Positions 50,953-59,704 are shown, numbered from the stretch's first letter. The stretch: DNA of 64,000 nt from Alphaproteobacteria bacterium (GCA_024743195.1 JANSXE010000002.1:310001-374000); one strand, 5' to 3'. Numbers and translations: made by a program. The notes: generated from the letters alone by a model not told the origin.

Positions 50953-52161
50953 ATGACCGAGATCGCCGCCCTTCAGGTCGGACCGACGCCGAGCGGCCGC
51001 GCCGCGGCCTCCGCGCCGCCCCCCTGGTCGCTGATGGTCCCCGACGCGCGTCAGGGCGCGCTCAGCGACGCCGCCCGCGCAGCCGAGCGTCAGACCGCCC
51101 AGCGCGCCCCGGCGTCCGGCGAGCACGACCGGCCGCCCACAGCCCGCATCGACGCTCCTTTCGGCGCCGACGGGTTCAGCTTCACGGACATGTTGGACGT
51201 GATCAATCCGCTGCAGCATTTGCCCATCGTATCGACGATCTACCGGGAACTGACGGGCGACGAGATCTCCCCCGGCGCCCGGGTCGCGGGCGGGACGCTT
51301 TTCGGCGGGGCCGTCGGCCTGTTCGCCGGCGCCGCCAACGCCGCCATGGCGGAAAGCACCGGCAAGGACATGGGCGAGCACGCCCTCGCCTACCTGTTCG
51401 GCGAGGAGGACGCTCCGGCCGATCCCGGAACCGCGATCGCCGCCGCCCCGCCGGGCGAGGACGCCAACGCCGGGGAAGACGGGCCGCAAGCGGATGCGGA
51501 CGCGCCGAGCGCCCCAGGCCCCCAAGTGGCGGCGCTCGGCGCGCCGCCGGCGCCCGCCGCGACGCCGCACGCGCCGCAACAGACCGCCTTCTTCCGCAGC
51601 CTGCAGCAGCCGAAGAGCCATGAAACGCCGGAGGGCGTGGCGGCCGGACCGGCGCAGGCGGCGGGCGACGATCGCCCGACCGCCCAGCAGGCGGCGCTGC
51701 AGGCGGGCCGCATCCGCGCGCACACCGGAACCGGCGTTCCGGACGGCGCGCCGGGCGGAATCGCCCCGACCGCCTTCCTGCCCGCCGCGCCAGCCGCACC
51801 CGCCGCGCGCCCCGGGCCTGAGAGCCGCGCGGGATCGCAGGAGCCGGCGGTCCGCGCGTCGTCGTCGGCGCAGGCGCCGCCGTCGCAAGCCGGCGGCGCG
51901 CCGGCCGGCCCGACGCGGCTGAGCCCCGCGGCGGCTCAAGCCCTGATGCGCCTGGCCGAGCAGAGCGCCGCGCCGACCGCGCCCGAGCCGGCGCCGAGCG
52001 ATCCGGCCCCGTCTGCGCCGGGCGCGGCCGCGCCGGGGCCGACCGCCGACGCCGCTGCGCCGACGGCCGCCCCAACCCCGCAGGCCCCGCCGCTGGACCA
52101 GGTGCCGGAGGCGATGATGGCCGCGCTGAAGAAGTATGAGGCGCTCAAGCGCGGGGAGTGA
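50953..52161 (+). CDS. hypothetical Pro/Ala-rich protein with conserved N-terminal core
   Basis: Protein of 402 residues not assigned to a named family. Residues about 75-150 form a compact part with FTDMLDVINPLQHLPIVSTIYRELTGD and a glycine-rich hydrophobic stretch (AGGTLFGGAVGLFAGAANAAM), which looks like a membrane-associated or helical-hairpin module. The remainder is Pro/Ala/Gly/Gln rich and disordered in appearance, ending in a short helix (EAMMAALKKYEALKRGE). Divergent from the CenR-like regulator. The composition of the tail matches the GC bias and need not be functional. Confidence 0.7.
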   Translation: MTEIAALQVGPTPSGRAAASAPPPWSLMVPDARQGALSDAARAAERQTAQRAPASGEHDRPPTARIDAPFGADGFSFTDMLDVINPLQHLPIVSTIYRELTGDEISPGARVAGGTLFGGAVGLFAGAANAAMAESTGKDMGEHALAYLFGEEDAPADPGTAIAAAPPGEDANAGEDGPQADADAPSAPGPQVAALGAPPAPAATPHAPQQTAFFRSLQQPKSHETPEGVAAGPAQAAGDDRPTAQQAALQAGRIRAHTGTGVPDGAPGGIAPTAFLPAAPAAPAARPGPESRAGSQEPAVRASSSAQAPPSQAGGAPAGPTRLSPAAAQALMRLAEQSAAPTAPEPAPSDPAPSAPGAAAPGPTADAAAPTAAPTPQAPPLDQVPEAMMAALKKYEALKRGE

Positions 52162-52206
52162 CCCGGCTTGGCGTCGATCGGGTCGGACGCTAGTGTCTCC
52201 GACGTG

Positions 52207-52719
52207 ATGCGGATTTCAGTCACCGAGGACGGGCTGCGCGCCCCGGACGGCCGGCGCCTGCGCTGCGCGCTCGGGCGCGGCGGGATCGCGCGCGCGAAGC
52301 GCGAGGGCGACGGGGTCACCCCCGCCGGCGCCTGGCCGATGCGCCGCGTGCTCTATCGCGCCGACCGGCTGTCCCGACCGGAGACCGCGCTTCCCACAGC
52401 CCCCATCGCCGAGGATGACGGCTGGTGCGACGATCCGGCCGACGCCGCGTACAACCGCCCGATCAAGCGCCCCTATGCGGCCAGCCATGAGGCGATGTGG
52501 CGGGAGGACGGGCTTTACGACGTCGTGGTCGTGCTCGGCCACAATGACGACCCGCCGGCTCCCGGCGCCGGCAGCGCCATCTTCCTGCATGTCGCGCGGC
52601 CCGACTACGGCCCGACCGAGGGCTGCGTCGCCCTCGCCCTGCCGGATTTGCTGGATCTTCTGAAGCGCTGCGGGCCGGAGACGGCCCTGGCGGTCGAGGC
52701 GGCTCAGCCGCCCGAATAG
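52207..52719 (+). CDS. L,D-transpeptidase (YkuD) family protein without signal peptide
   Basis: Protein of 170 residues with the YkuD core: GDGVTPAGAWPMRRVLY, VVVLGHNDDP, FLHVARPDYGPTEGCVAL with His128 and catalytic Cys140. The common SxGCxR reads T-E-G-C-V-A, so the usual Arg is missing. No signal peptide or membrane helix is seen from the ATG at 52207 nor from the upstream in-frame start, so secretion is unclear. Family members cross-link peptidoglycan via meso-DAP. Its 3' end overlaps the 3' end of the YggS gene by 16 bp. Confidence 0.82.
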   Translation: MRISVTEDGLRAPDGRRLRCALGRGGIARAKREGDGVTPAGAWPMRRVLYRADRLSRPETALPTAPIAEDDGWCDDPADAAYNRPIKRPYAASHEAMWREDGLYDVVVVLGHNDDPPAPGAGSAIFLHVARPDYGPTEGCVALALPDLLDLLKRCGPETALAVEAAQPPE

Positions 52720-53399
52720 TCGCGCGCGCCGAAGATCGCCGAGCCGACGCGGACGTGCGTCGCGCCGAACTGCACGGCGATCTCGTAGTCCGCGCTCATC
52801 CCCATGCTGAGCGCGTCGACGCCGTTGCGGGCCGCGATCTTGGCGAGCAGGGCGAAATGCGGGCTCGGCTCCTCGTCGGCCGGCGGGATGCACATCAGGC
52901 CCGCGATCTCCAGGCCGTGCGCGTCCCGACAGCGGGCGATGAAGCCGTCGGCCTCGGCCGGGAGGACGCCGGCCTTCTGCGGCTCCTCGCCAGTGTTGAT
53001 CTGGACGAAGAGGTCGGGCCGACGGTCCTGGTCGGCCATCTCGGCCGCGATGCGCCGGGCGATCTTGTCCCGATCGACGGTCTGGATCGCGTCGAACAGC
53101 GCGACCGCCTCCTTGACCTTGTTGGACTGCAGGGGCCCGATCAGATGCAGGCGCAGATCGGGATAGTCGGCGCGCAGGCCGGGCCACTTGCCCGCGGCCT
53201 CCTGCACCTTGTTCTCGCCGAAGACGCGATGGCCGGCCGCCAGCACGGGCCGGATCGCCTCGGCCGGGAAGGTCTTGCTGACCGCGATCAGCGACACGGC
53301 CTCCGGGTCCCGGCCGGCCGCGCGGGCGGCCTCCGCGACGGCGGCGCGCACGGCGGCGAGACGCCCGACGGCGTCGGTTTCGGAAGCGGCGGTCGACAT
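52704..53399 (-). CDS. YggS family PLP-binding protein
   Basis: Protein of 231 residues with the alanine-racemase-like barrel of PLP homeostasis proteins. SLIAVSKTFPAEAI carries the PLP Lys, RVFGENKVQEAAGKWP and LHLIGPLQSNKVKEAV are the conserved loops, and LSMGMSADYEIAVQFGATHVRVGSAIFG binds the phosphate. It buffers PLP and affects amino-acid metabolism. ATG 53399 is preferred to 53435 (12 extra Arg-rich residues). Confidence 0.95.
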   Translation of the reverse strand: MSTAASETDAVGRLAAVRAAVAEAARAAGRDPEAVSLIAVSKTFPAEAIRPVLAAGHRVFGENKVQEAAGKWPGLRADYPDLRLHLIGPLQSNKVKEAVALFDAIQTVDRDKIARRIAAEMADQDRRPDLFVQINTGEEPQKAGVLPAEADGFIARCRDAHGLEIAGLMCIPPADEEPSPHFALLAKIAARNGVDALSMGMSADYEIAVQFGATHVRVGSAIFGARDYSGG

Positions 53400-53506
53400 G
53401 GGCGCGAGAGTGCGACGCCGCCGCCCTTCTGGCAAGCCGTCCGGGCAGGCCGGACGCCACGGCGGCGTTGCCAGCGCGCGCGGCCCTCGGCATAGTCGCC
53501 CCGATC

Positions 53507-55354
53507 ATGGCTCCGCCCCGTATGACCAGCGCGCTCGGCCAGCAGCTTCAGGCCGCGTTCCAGCTTCACGCGCAAGGCCGCACGGCCGAGGCGGAGGCGG
53601 CGGCGCGCCGGATCTTGAAGATCGCGCCGAAGGAGCCCAACGCGCTCTATCTCCTGGGCGTTCTCGCCCATCAGGCCGGCGACGCGAAGGCCGCCGCCCA
53701 GCATTTCGAGAAGAGCTACAAGGCGGACCGCAACAGCGTCGCGGCGCTGGCGGGCCTGGGCATCGTGCGCCTGGATCAGCAGCGCTACGGCGAGGCCAGG
53801 GGGTTGTTCGAGAAGGCGCTCGCCCTGCAGCCGGGCGACCCGTCGCTGTTGAACAATCTGGGGCTGGCGCACAAGGGCGGCGGCGCTTTGCAGGCCGCAG
53901 CGCAGAGCTTCCGCGCGGCCGTCGCGGCCAACCCGGGCTACAGCACGGCGGTCGCCAATTATGCGGACGCGCTGCGCGGACTCGGGCGCGACGCGGAGGC
54001 GGAGCGGGCGCTGCGCGACGCGCTGCGCCGGGCCCCGGAAGACGGCGCCCTGAACGCCGGACTGGGCGGATTGCTTGCGACCGCGGGCGATATGGACCGC
54101 GCGCTCCAGCACCTGGAGGTCGCTTATCGCGCGCTTGCGGGGCGCGTCGATCCGGACATCCATCGCAACTATGCGAACGTCCTGATCTACAAGGGTCGGC
54201 TTGATGAGGCGGAAGCGGTGCTGCGCGATGCGGTTGCGGCCCATCCCGACGAGGCGCTCACGCTGGTCGATCTTGCCGACTTGCTCCACAGCAGGGGAGA
54301 TTCCACGCGCAGGGAGGAGGCGCAAGCTCTCTATCGCCGGGCCGCGGAGGTCGGCGTCGCGCTGGCCAAGCCGTCGCCGATGGCGCTTCACCGCACGGCG
54401 GCGGCGCTTGAACGGCTGGGGCGGCATGGGGAGTCGTTCCGATTCCAGACGCGCGCGCAATCCGCGTGGCGCGAGGCGGCCGAACGGCTCGGAAAACGCT
54501 ACGACCGCGCGGCGATGGAGCGGGAGGCCGCAGAGATTCAGGCCGTCTTCGAGCGCACGCCGAAACAGGAGTCACGGCTCGCCGACCGGCGCCTGCTGTC
54601 GAATAAGCCGATCTTCATCGTCGGCATGCCGCGCAGCGGCACGACCCTGGCCGAACAGATCCTCGCCAGCCATCCGGCCGTCACCGGCGCCGGCGAATTG
54701 CCGACGATCCCCGCTCTGGTCCAGCGGCTGCAAGAGGCGACCGGGCGCCCTTGGCCCGAGGCGGCGGCGCATATGACGCCGCACCTGGCGGACGAGCTGG
54801 CGGAGGGCTACCTGGCGGCGCTTCCCGCAGAGGCCGCAGATACGCCCTACTGCACGGACAAGCTGCCGCCCAATTTCTGGTATGTCGGCTTCATCCGGCG
54901 GCTGTTTCCGGGCGCGCGCATCCTGCATACGCTGCGGCATCCGCTCGATGTCGGGCTGTCGATCTTCAGCCAGAGATTCGGCCACGACCTCTTGTACGAC
55001 CACGATCTCGAAGACATCGGCCATTATTACCGGCTCTATTGGGACCTGATCAATTTCTGGCGGCGCTGGGACCCCGGCGTCGAAACCCTCGTCTATGAGG
55101 AGATGGTCGCCGATCAGGCGGGCGAGACGCGCCGGCTCCTCGAGCGTCTGGGCCTGCCCTGGGACGAGCGCGTGCTGGCCTTCCACGAGACCGAGCGCGA
55201 CGTCGTGACCGCGAGCTACCTGCAGGTGCGCCAACCGATCTACCGCGGGTCCGTGCAGAAATGGCGCCGCTATGAGGCGGAGCTGCAGCCGCTTGCCGAC
55301 GCGCTCGGCGGCCTGGCGGACTACGAGGCGACGCTGGCCGGGCTCAATCGCTGA
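53507..55354 (+). CDS. TPR-repeat sulfotransferase
   Basis: Fusion of 615 residues. Residues 1 to about 345 are tandem tetratricopeptide repeats (for example ALYLLGVLAHQAGDAKAAAQHFEKS). The C-terminal half is a PAPS-dependent sulfotransferase domain with FIVGMPRSGTTLAEQILASHP (5'-phosphosulfate loop, residues 373-380) and ARILHTLRHPLDVGLSIFSQ (3'-phosphate loop). Animal tyrosylprotein sulfotransferases share this catalytic fold. The TPR part suggests a protein or peptide acceptor. Next to a 2OG-Fe(II) oxygenase and a JmjC protein. Confidence 0.88.
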   Translation: MAPPRMTSALGQQLQAAFQLHAQGRTAEAEAAARRILKIAPKEPNALYLLGVLAHQAGDAKAAAQHFEKSYKADRNSVAALAGLGIVRLDQQRYGEARGLFEKALALQPGDPSLLNNLGLAHKGGGALQAAAQSFRAAVAANPGYSTAVANYADALRGLGRDAEAERALRDALRRAPEDGALNAGLGGLLATAGDMDRALQHLEVAYRALAGRVDPDIHRNYANVLIYKGRLDEAEAVLRDAVAAHPDEALTLVDLADLLHSRGDSTRREEAQALYRRAAEVGVALAKPSPMALHRTAAALERLGRHGESFRFQTRAQSAWREAAERLGKRYDRAAMEREAAEIQAVFERTPKQESRLADRRLLSNKPIFIVGMPRSGTTLAEQILASHPAVTGAGELPTIPALVQRLQEATGRPWPEAAAHMTPHLADELAEGYLAALPAEAADTPYCTDKLPPNFWYVGFIRRLFPGARILHTLRHPLDVGLSIFSQRFGHDLLYDHDLEDIGHYYRLYWDLINFWRRWDPGVETLVYEEMVADQAGETRRLLERLGLPWDERVLAFHETERDVVTASYLQVRQPIYRGSVQKWRRYEAELQPLADALGGLADYEATLAGLNR

Positions 55355-55369
55355 CCGCCCGGCTCGGGC

Positions 55370-55972
55370 TCACCGGAAGGGCGGCCCGACGATCCAGGTG
55401 ACGATCGCGCTGCGCGTCCCCTTGGTCACCGGCGCGACCCGATGGATATGGGTCGCCGGGAAGGTGATCAGGGACCCTTTTTCGCGCGGCGCGCGGACCG
55501 GAATGCCGGTCATGTTGATCTCGAGATCGCCGCCCTCATAGGCGTCGCCGTCGCTGAGCTGGAAGGTGATGGCGAGCTTGCGCCGCGGCCGGCCCGGGTT
55601 GTTGGCGTCGATGTGCCAGTTGTAGTGGCCCTTCTCCTCGCCCTTGTAGGTGACGTGATACATGGGCTCGTCCATGCCGGTGATGTCGAACTGGAAATGC
55701 AGCGCGTTCAGCTGCGCCACCGCATGCAGGACGCGCTGGTAGATCCAGTTCGTGTCCGGCCCCGGCATCAGATGACGCACGTGCGAGACATTGCCTTCCG
55801 GGTCCACCTTGCTGTCGGGTCCGACGGTCACCGGCCGGCTGGGGAGGGCGAAGGCGATCTCGTTGATCCGGTCGACCTCCTCGGGTTTGAAGAAGTCGGC
55901 GCGGCTGGCGAAGGCCTCCGGCAGGGCCGAGGGGATCGGCGGCAGCGGCGGAACGGCGATGTGGAAGATCAT
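55370..55972 (-). CDS. 2-oxoglutarate/Fe(II)-dependent oxygenase
   Basis: Protein of 200 residues with the prolyl-4-hydroxylase-type double-stranded beta-helix. The iron triad is His120-x-Asp122 (YNWHIDANN) and His177 (THIHRVAPVTKGTR), with Arg187 placed for 2-oxoglutarate. It should hydroxylate an amino-acid side chain or small molecule. It converges with the sulfotransferase (15 bp apart) and is divergent from the JmjC gene across 151 bp containing a 10-bp tandem repeat. Confidence 0.88.
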   Translation of the reverse strand: MIFHIAVPPLPPIPSALPEAFASRADFFKPEEVDRINEIAFALPSRPVTVGPDSKVDPEGNVSHVRHLMPGPDTNWIYQRVLHAVAQLNALHFQFDITGMDEPMYHVTYKGEEKGHYNWHIDANNPGRPRRKLAITFQLSDGDAYEGGDLEINMTGIPVRAPREKGSLITFPATHIHRVAPVTKGTRSAIVTWIVGPPFR

Positions 55973-55991
55973 GGCGGCGGGCCCCCCCGGG

Positions 55992-56021
55992 GTGCGGTCT
56001 TGTGCGGTCTTGTGCGGTCTC
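55992..56021. repeat. 10-bp tandem repeat (3 units) in the 2OG-oxygenase/JmjC intergenic region
   Basis: GTGCGGTCTT at 55992-56001 and 56002-56011 and GTGCGGTCTC at 56012-56021. It lies 20-49 bp upstream of the oxygenase start, so copy changes would move its promoter relative to the start. Confidence 0.85.
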
Positions 56022-56123
56022 GTGCGCCGCGCGCCCTTTATTTACAATCCGGGCGCCGGTAAAGGAACCCTTGCGGCCGTCGCCGGCCGCGCGGAGCCGA
56101 GACCATGGGAGGATGCGCCGGGG

Positions 56124-57347
56124 ATGAGCGAGAGCAGCAAGTCGAACCCGACCGACGGCGCGCCGGCGCGTTTCGCCGAGGTGCTGGCGCCGATGACGCC
56201 GGAAACCTTCTTCGCCGACTATTACGACAAGCAGCCGGTCCATATCCCCGGCGATCCGGGCAAGTTCGCGCGCGTCATGAACTGGGGCGTGCTCAACCAA
56301 CTGCTCGACATGACGGCGATCTGGGGCTCGGCCTCGCTGCTGCTGGTGATGGACGGAGAGATCCTGCCGGCCGGCGCCTATTGCGTCGACGCCCAGAACC
56401 GCGACGGGGCGACGGTCAAGCAGCCCGACGCCGCCAAGGTGATGGATCTGCTGCGGCGCGGCGCGTCGCTGGTGGCGAACGATATCGACACCCTGACCCC
56501 GGAGCTGCGCGCGATCGCCGACGCGATGGAAGACGGCTTCTGCGGCAAGGCGCAAAGCAATCTCTACTGTTCCTGGCGCCAACGGCAGGCCTTCACCAGC
56601 CATTTCGACACCCATGACGTCTTCGCCCTGCACATGGAGGGGGAAAAAGTCTGGCGGCTCTACCAGAACCGGGAGCCGCACCCGATCCGCCACGCCCGGT
56701 TCACCAGCTTCACCAAGGCCGAGCAGGAACAACGCCGCGGCCCCCTGATGCAGGAAGTCCGGATGACGCCGGGCGATGTGCTCTACATCCCGCGCGGCTG
56801 GTACCACGACGCGCTGGCGGCGACGGGCGGCGTGATCCATCTGGCCTTCGGCATGACCGGGGTGATCGGCCTCGATCTGATCGGGGCGCTCTCGGACGCG
56901 GTGGTGGCCGACGAGACGTTCCGGCTCAACTTCCCGCGCCCGGAGGAGGGGCGCGACGCCCTCGCGGCGCATATCCGCGATCTGGGCCGGCGGCTTCAGG
57001 CGATCTGCGAGAACGACGGCTTCGTCGACGCCTTCGCGTCCTACCAGCAGAGCTTCCGCTATCAGCGCGGCGGCTTCGACCTGCCGATCGAGGCGGCGGA
57101 GAAGCGCTTCCGGCGCACCGGCGACGGCTTCAAGGTGGTGCAGAAGGACGGGCGCTTCGCCCTGGCCGGTCCGCAAGGCCTGGCGCCCTTGCCCCCGGGG
57201 GCGGAGCAGCCGGTCGCCTGGATGATCGGCCGGCCGCGTTTCGCGCGCGGCGACGCGCTGGACGCGCTGCCGACGATCCCGGCGGTGGAGTTCGACCGCT
57301 TGACGGCCCAACTCGTCGCGATGGGCGTTCTCGCCCCTGAGGAGTGA
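56124..57347 (+). CDS. JmjC/cupin-4 domain oxygenase, ribosomal-oxygenase-like
   Basis: Protein of 407 residues. The JmjC barrel has FTSHFDTHDVFALHMEGEKVWRLYQ with His160-x-Asp162 and the distal His228 in MTPGDVLYIPRGWYHDAL, the MINA53/NO66/YcfD type pattern. Such enzymes hydroxylate Arg or His in ribosomal proteins. Residues about 255-405 form a C-terminal domain that may serve for dimerisation or substrate binding as in YcfD. Start at ATG 56124. Convergent neighbours none; followed by the repeat-bearing porin leader. Confidence 0.88.
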   Translation: MSESSKSNPTDGAPARFAEVLAPMTPETFFADYYDKQPVHIPGDPGKFARVMNWGVLNQLLDMTAIWGSASLLLVMDGEILPAGAYCVDAQNRDGATVKQPDAAKVMDLLRRGASLVANDIDTLTPELRAIADAMEDGFCGKAQSNLYCSWRQRQAFTSHFDTHDVFALHMEGEKVWRLYQNREPHPIRHARFTSFTKAEQEQRRGPLMQEVRMTPGDVLYIPRGWYHDALAATGGVIHLAFGMTGVIGLDLIGALSDAVVADETFRLNFPRPEEGRDALAAHIRDLGRRLQAICENDGFVDAFASYQQSFRYQRGGFDLPIEAAEKRFRRTGDGFKVVQKDGRFALAGPQGLAPLPPGAEQPVAWMIGRPRFARGDALDALPTIPAVEFDRLTAQLVAMGVLAPEE

Positions 57348-57380
57348 GCCGCCTAGGGAGGCGCCCAGAAAGAGGCGCCC

Positions 57381-57464
57381 AGGGCGAGGGCCAGGGCGAG
57401 GGCCAGGGCGGGGGCCAGGGCGGCGCCCAGGGCGAGGTCCAGACCGAGGTTCAGGGCGACGCCC
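57381..57464. repeat. degenerate 12-bp tandem repeat (7 units) after the JmjC gene
   Basis: Units of 12 bp near AGGGCGAGGGCC; the first two are identical and later ones diverge. Non-coding, between the JmjC stop and the porin promoter. Confidence 0.85.
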
Positions 57465-57501
57465 GCCGCCGAAACGCCAAGGAATCCGGCCGCTTCCGGG
57501 A

Positions 57502-57519
57502 TGTTGCAATCTTGCCACA
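57502..57519. promoter_or_regulatory. imperfect palindrome upstream of the porin gene
   Basis: TGTTGCAA-TC-TTGCCACA: arms match at 7 of 8 positions. The same TTGCAACA half-site is found 224 bp upstream of ompA (29684-29691). Candidate binding site for a regulator of outer-membrane protein genes; no known box was matched with confidence. Confidence 0.35.
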
Positions 57520-57763
57520 GCAGCGCGGGAATGTCGTGTGGCTTCCGACAATCCCGTTGCGCGGCGCGCGCGCCCTATGGTTCAACAGACTCACGTTTTG
57601 GGGGCAGTCTCTCCAACGCTCGGCATCGCTACTCTCGCTGGCGTGATACGGGCCCTGAAACGATCGAACTGGCGGTTGGCTTTCACGGGTCCGCACCGGA
57701 CTCCAGAAACCGATCGCCTTCTGGGTCTGAATCAACATCGGCCTGATGAATTTGGAGGATCGA

Positions 57764-58906
57764 ATGAAAAAGTCTCTTCTGGGTGCGTCCGCCCTCGTCG
57801 GCGCCGCTTCCTTCGCTGCGGCCCCCGCGATGGCCGAAGCGCCGGAGATCAGCTTCTCGGGCGCCCTCGCCTATGAGATGGTGATCCACGACGGCGACGT
57901 CGACGCCGGCGGCACGGGCATCAACATCACCGGTAACGAACAGCAGTCCGAGCTCGTCTGGGAGGCCACCGGCACCGCCGACAACGGTCTCGAGTACGGC
58001 GCGAACGCCCAGTGGCGTTGGCAGCGTAACTCGGCCGGCGCCGACCGCTCGGGCGGCGACTTCGACGAGTCGTGGATCGACTTCTCGGGCTCGTTCGGCC
58101 GCGTCTATCTGGGCGCCGAGGACGGCGTCTCCGACCTCGTCGCCGGCACCTCGGGCCACTCGGTCCAGGTCGGCACCTGGGGCACGGACGGCAACAACGC
58201 GCTGCGCCACGCCAACACCGCCGGCGCCGCCAACGCCACGCTGCACTACTACCAGTCGCACGCGGGCATGACGGGCGACGCCAACAAGATCGGCTACGTC
58301 ACCCCGTCCTTCTCGGGCTTCCAGGCCGGCATTTCCTTCATGCCGGACGGCACCTCGCAGCAGCAGGGCCCGGCCAACAACGGCGCGGCGCAGAACGTCT
58401 TCGACTTCGCGGCGGGCTATAGCGGCACGTTCGGCGACGTCAGCGTTGCGATCGACGGCTCGTACGGCATCGGCGAGGACAACACCGCCATCGCCAACGC
58501 CGCCAACGAGATCGGCAGCGAGGACATCGCGGCCTACATGATCGGCGGCATGGTCGGCTTCGCCGGCTTCAACGTCGCCGCCGCCTACCTGGACAACGAC
58601 GACTCCGGCTGCGCCGACAACGCCCCGAACTGCGATGCGGGCGACGGCTGGAACATCGGCGCGGGCTACAGCTTCGGCTCGGTCGGCGTGTCGGCGATGT
58701 ATCAGGAAGCCGAGAACGATCCTGACGGCAACGGCTTCAACGACGAGTCGGAGATCTTCCACGCGGGCGTGAACTTCACGATCGCCGAGGGTCTGTCGGC
58801 CCACGCGAACTACTACGCGATGTCGTTCGACAACGAGGCCGGATCGGCCGCGGCGACGAACAACGACGCGGACGTTCTGATCCTGGGTTCGCGGATCACC
58901 TTCTAA
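57764..58906 (+). CDS. general porin, outer membrane
   Basis: Protein of 380 residues with signal peptide ending at AMA (residue 24) and the gram-negative porin pattern of amphipathic strands, ending in LILGSRITF with the C-terminal Phe recognised by BamA. Alternating Gly/Asn/Asp-rich loops and a C-rich loop (DDSGCADNAPNCDAG, possible disulfide) are visible. A trimeric 16-strand barrel for small solutes is expected. GGAGG at 57754-57758 with 5-nt spacing sets the ATG at 57764 rather than 57746. Its codon use is strongly biased to the optimal set, suggesting high expression. Confidence 0.93.
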   Translation: MKKSLLGASALVGAASFAAAPAMAEAPEISFSGALAYEMVIHDGDVDAGGTGINITGNEQQSELVWEATGTADNGLEYGANAQWRWQRNSAGADRSGGDFDESWIDFSGSFGRVYLGAEDGVSDLVAGTSGHSVQVGTWGTDGNNALRHANTAGAANATLHYYQSHAGMTGDANKIGYVTPSFSGFQAGISFMPDGTSQQQGPANNGAAQNVFDFAAGYSGTFGDVSVAIDGSYGIGEDNTAIANAANEIGSEDIAAYMIGGMVGFAGFNVAAAYLDNDDSGCADNAPNCDAGDGWNIGAGYSFGSVGVSAMYQEAENDPDGNGFNDESEIFHAGVNFTIAEGLSAHANYYAMSFDNEAGSAAATNNDADVLILGSRITF

Positions 58907-58920
58907 TCCTCTGATTAGAA
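58901..58920 (+). repeat. hairpin overlapping the porin stop codon
   Basis: TTCTAATC-CTCT-GATTAGAA, a perfect 8-bp inverted repeat that includes the TAA stop codon. With the terminator 13 bp further on it may protect the porin mRNA from 3' exonucleases. Confidence 0.6.
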
Positions 58921-58932
58921 GTCTCGTTCGGG

Positions 58933-58966
58933 AAGGGGCGGCGCGCTTGCGCCGCCCCTTTTCCTT
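58933..58966 (+). terminator. intrinsic terminator of the porin gene
   Basis: A 12-bp stem (58933-58944 with 58949-58960), GCTT tetraloop, and a TTCCTT tail. It starts 27 bp after the porin stop. Confidence 0.9.
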
Positions 58967-59087
58967 GGCCGTCGCCCGGCGCGCCCGGTCCGGAGCGCCG
59001 AACGAGATTGCCGCGTTAGACCGCGTGCGCTAAACCTGCGCTGGACGGAGGGGTCGATTGAGACCGGGCGCAGGAAGACGAGAGACA

Positions 59088-59630
59088 ATGGCGAGCGACA
59101 GATCAGGCGGACGGACGGCGGCGATCCTGGCGGCGACGCTCCTCCTGGGCGCTTGCAGCGGGCTCAGCCCCGACCCGGGGAGCACGGATCCCAAGCCCGA
59201 CGCGCTGGAGCGCGCGCGCGCCCAGCAGGGCAGCATCTTCGGCGGGTCGATCAGTTTCGGCGGCGACGACGAACCGACGTCGGGCGGCGGCTCCGGCGTG
59301 GCCGTGAACAGCTATCTCTGGCGCGCCTCGCTGGACACCATCAGTTTCTTCCCGATGGCCCAGGTCGACGCCTTCGGCGGCGTCATCATCACCGAATGGT
59401 ACGCCCTGCCCGAGGCGCCGGACGAACGCTACAAAGTCAACGTCTACATCCTGGGCCGGGAGCTTCGGGCGGACGGCGTCCGGGTCGCCGCCTTCCGGCA
59501 GCTGCGCGGCGCCGACGGGAGTTGGCGCGACGCGCCGGTGGCGGAAGACACGGCGGCCAAGCTGGAGAACGCCATCCTGACCCGCGCGCGCCAGATGCGC
59601 ATCAAGACCCGCGCGCAACTCGGCGACTAG
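59088..59630 (+). CDS. DUF3576 lipoprotein
   Basis: Lipoprotein of 180 residues with signal peptide and lipobox LLLGACS (Cys23). Conserved DUF3576 segments are [33 protein letters not shown] and the C-terminal [16 protein letters not shown]. Found beside leuS in many alphaproteobacteria; probably an envelope assembly or outer-membrane function together with LptE. Start at ATG 59088 rather than TTG 59058. Confidence 0.9.
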   Translation: MASDRSGGRTAAILAATLLLGACSGLSPDPGSTDPKPDALERARAQQGSIFGGSISFGGDDEPTSGGGSGVAVNSYLWRASLDTISFFPMAQVDAFGGVIITEWYALPEAPDERYKVNVYILGRELRADGVRVAAFRQLRGADGSWRDAPVAEDTAAKLENAILTRARQMRIKTRAQLGD

Positions 59631-59704
59631 CGCGGCGCGAAGGCCTCCCCGACGGCGGGCCGCTCCGCCGACGTCGCATCGCCGATCGATCTGAAGAGCA
59701 GACA

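Larger units (their letters stand above)
57348..57763 (+). promoter_or_regulatory. 416-bp intergenic region upstream of the porin gene
   Basis: No gene found. The first 120 bp hold a degenerate 12-bp tandem repeat, and position 57502-57519 holds the imperfect palindrome TGTTGCAATCTTGCCACA. The ribosome binding site GGAGG is at 57754-57758. The remaining 230 bp are a long leader or promoter zone of lower GC content. Confidence 0.55.
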
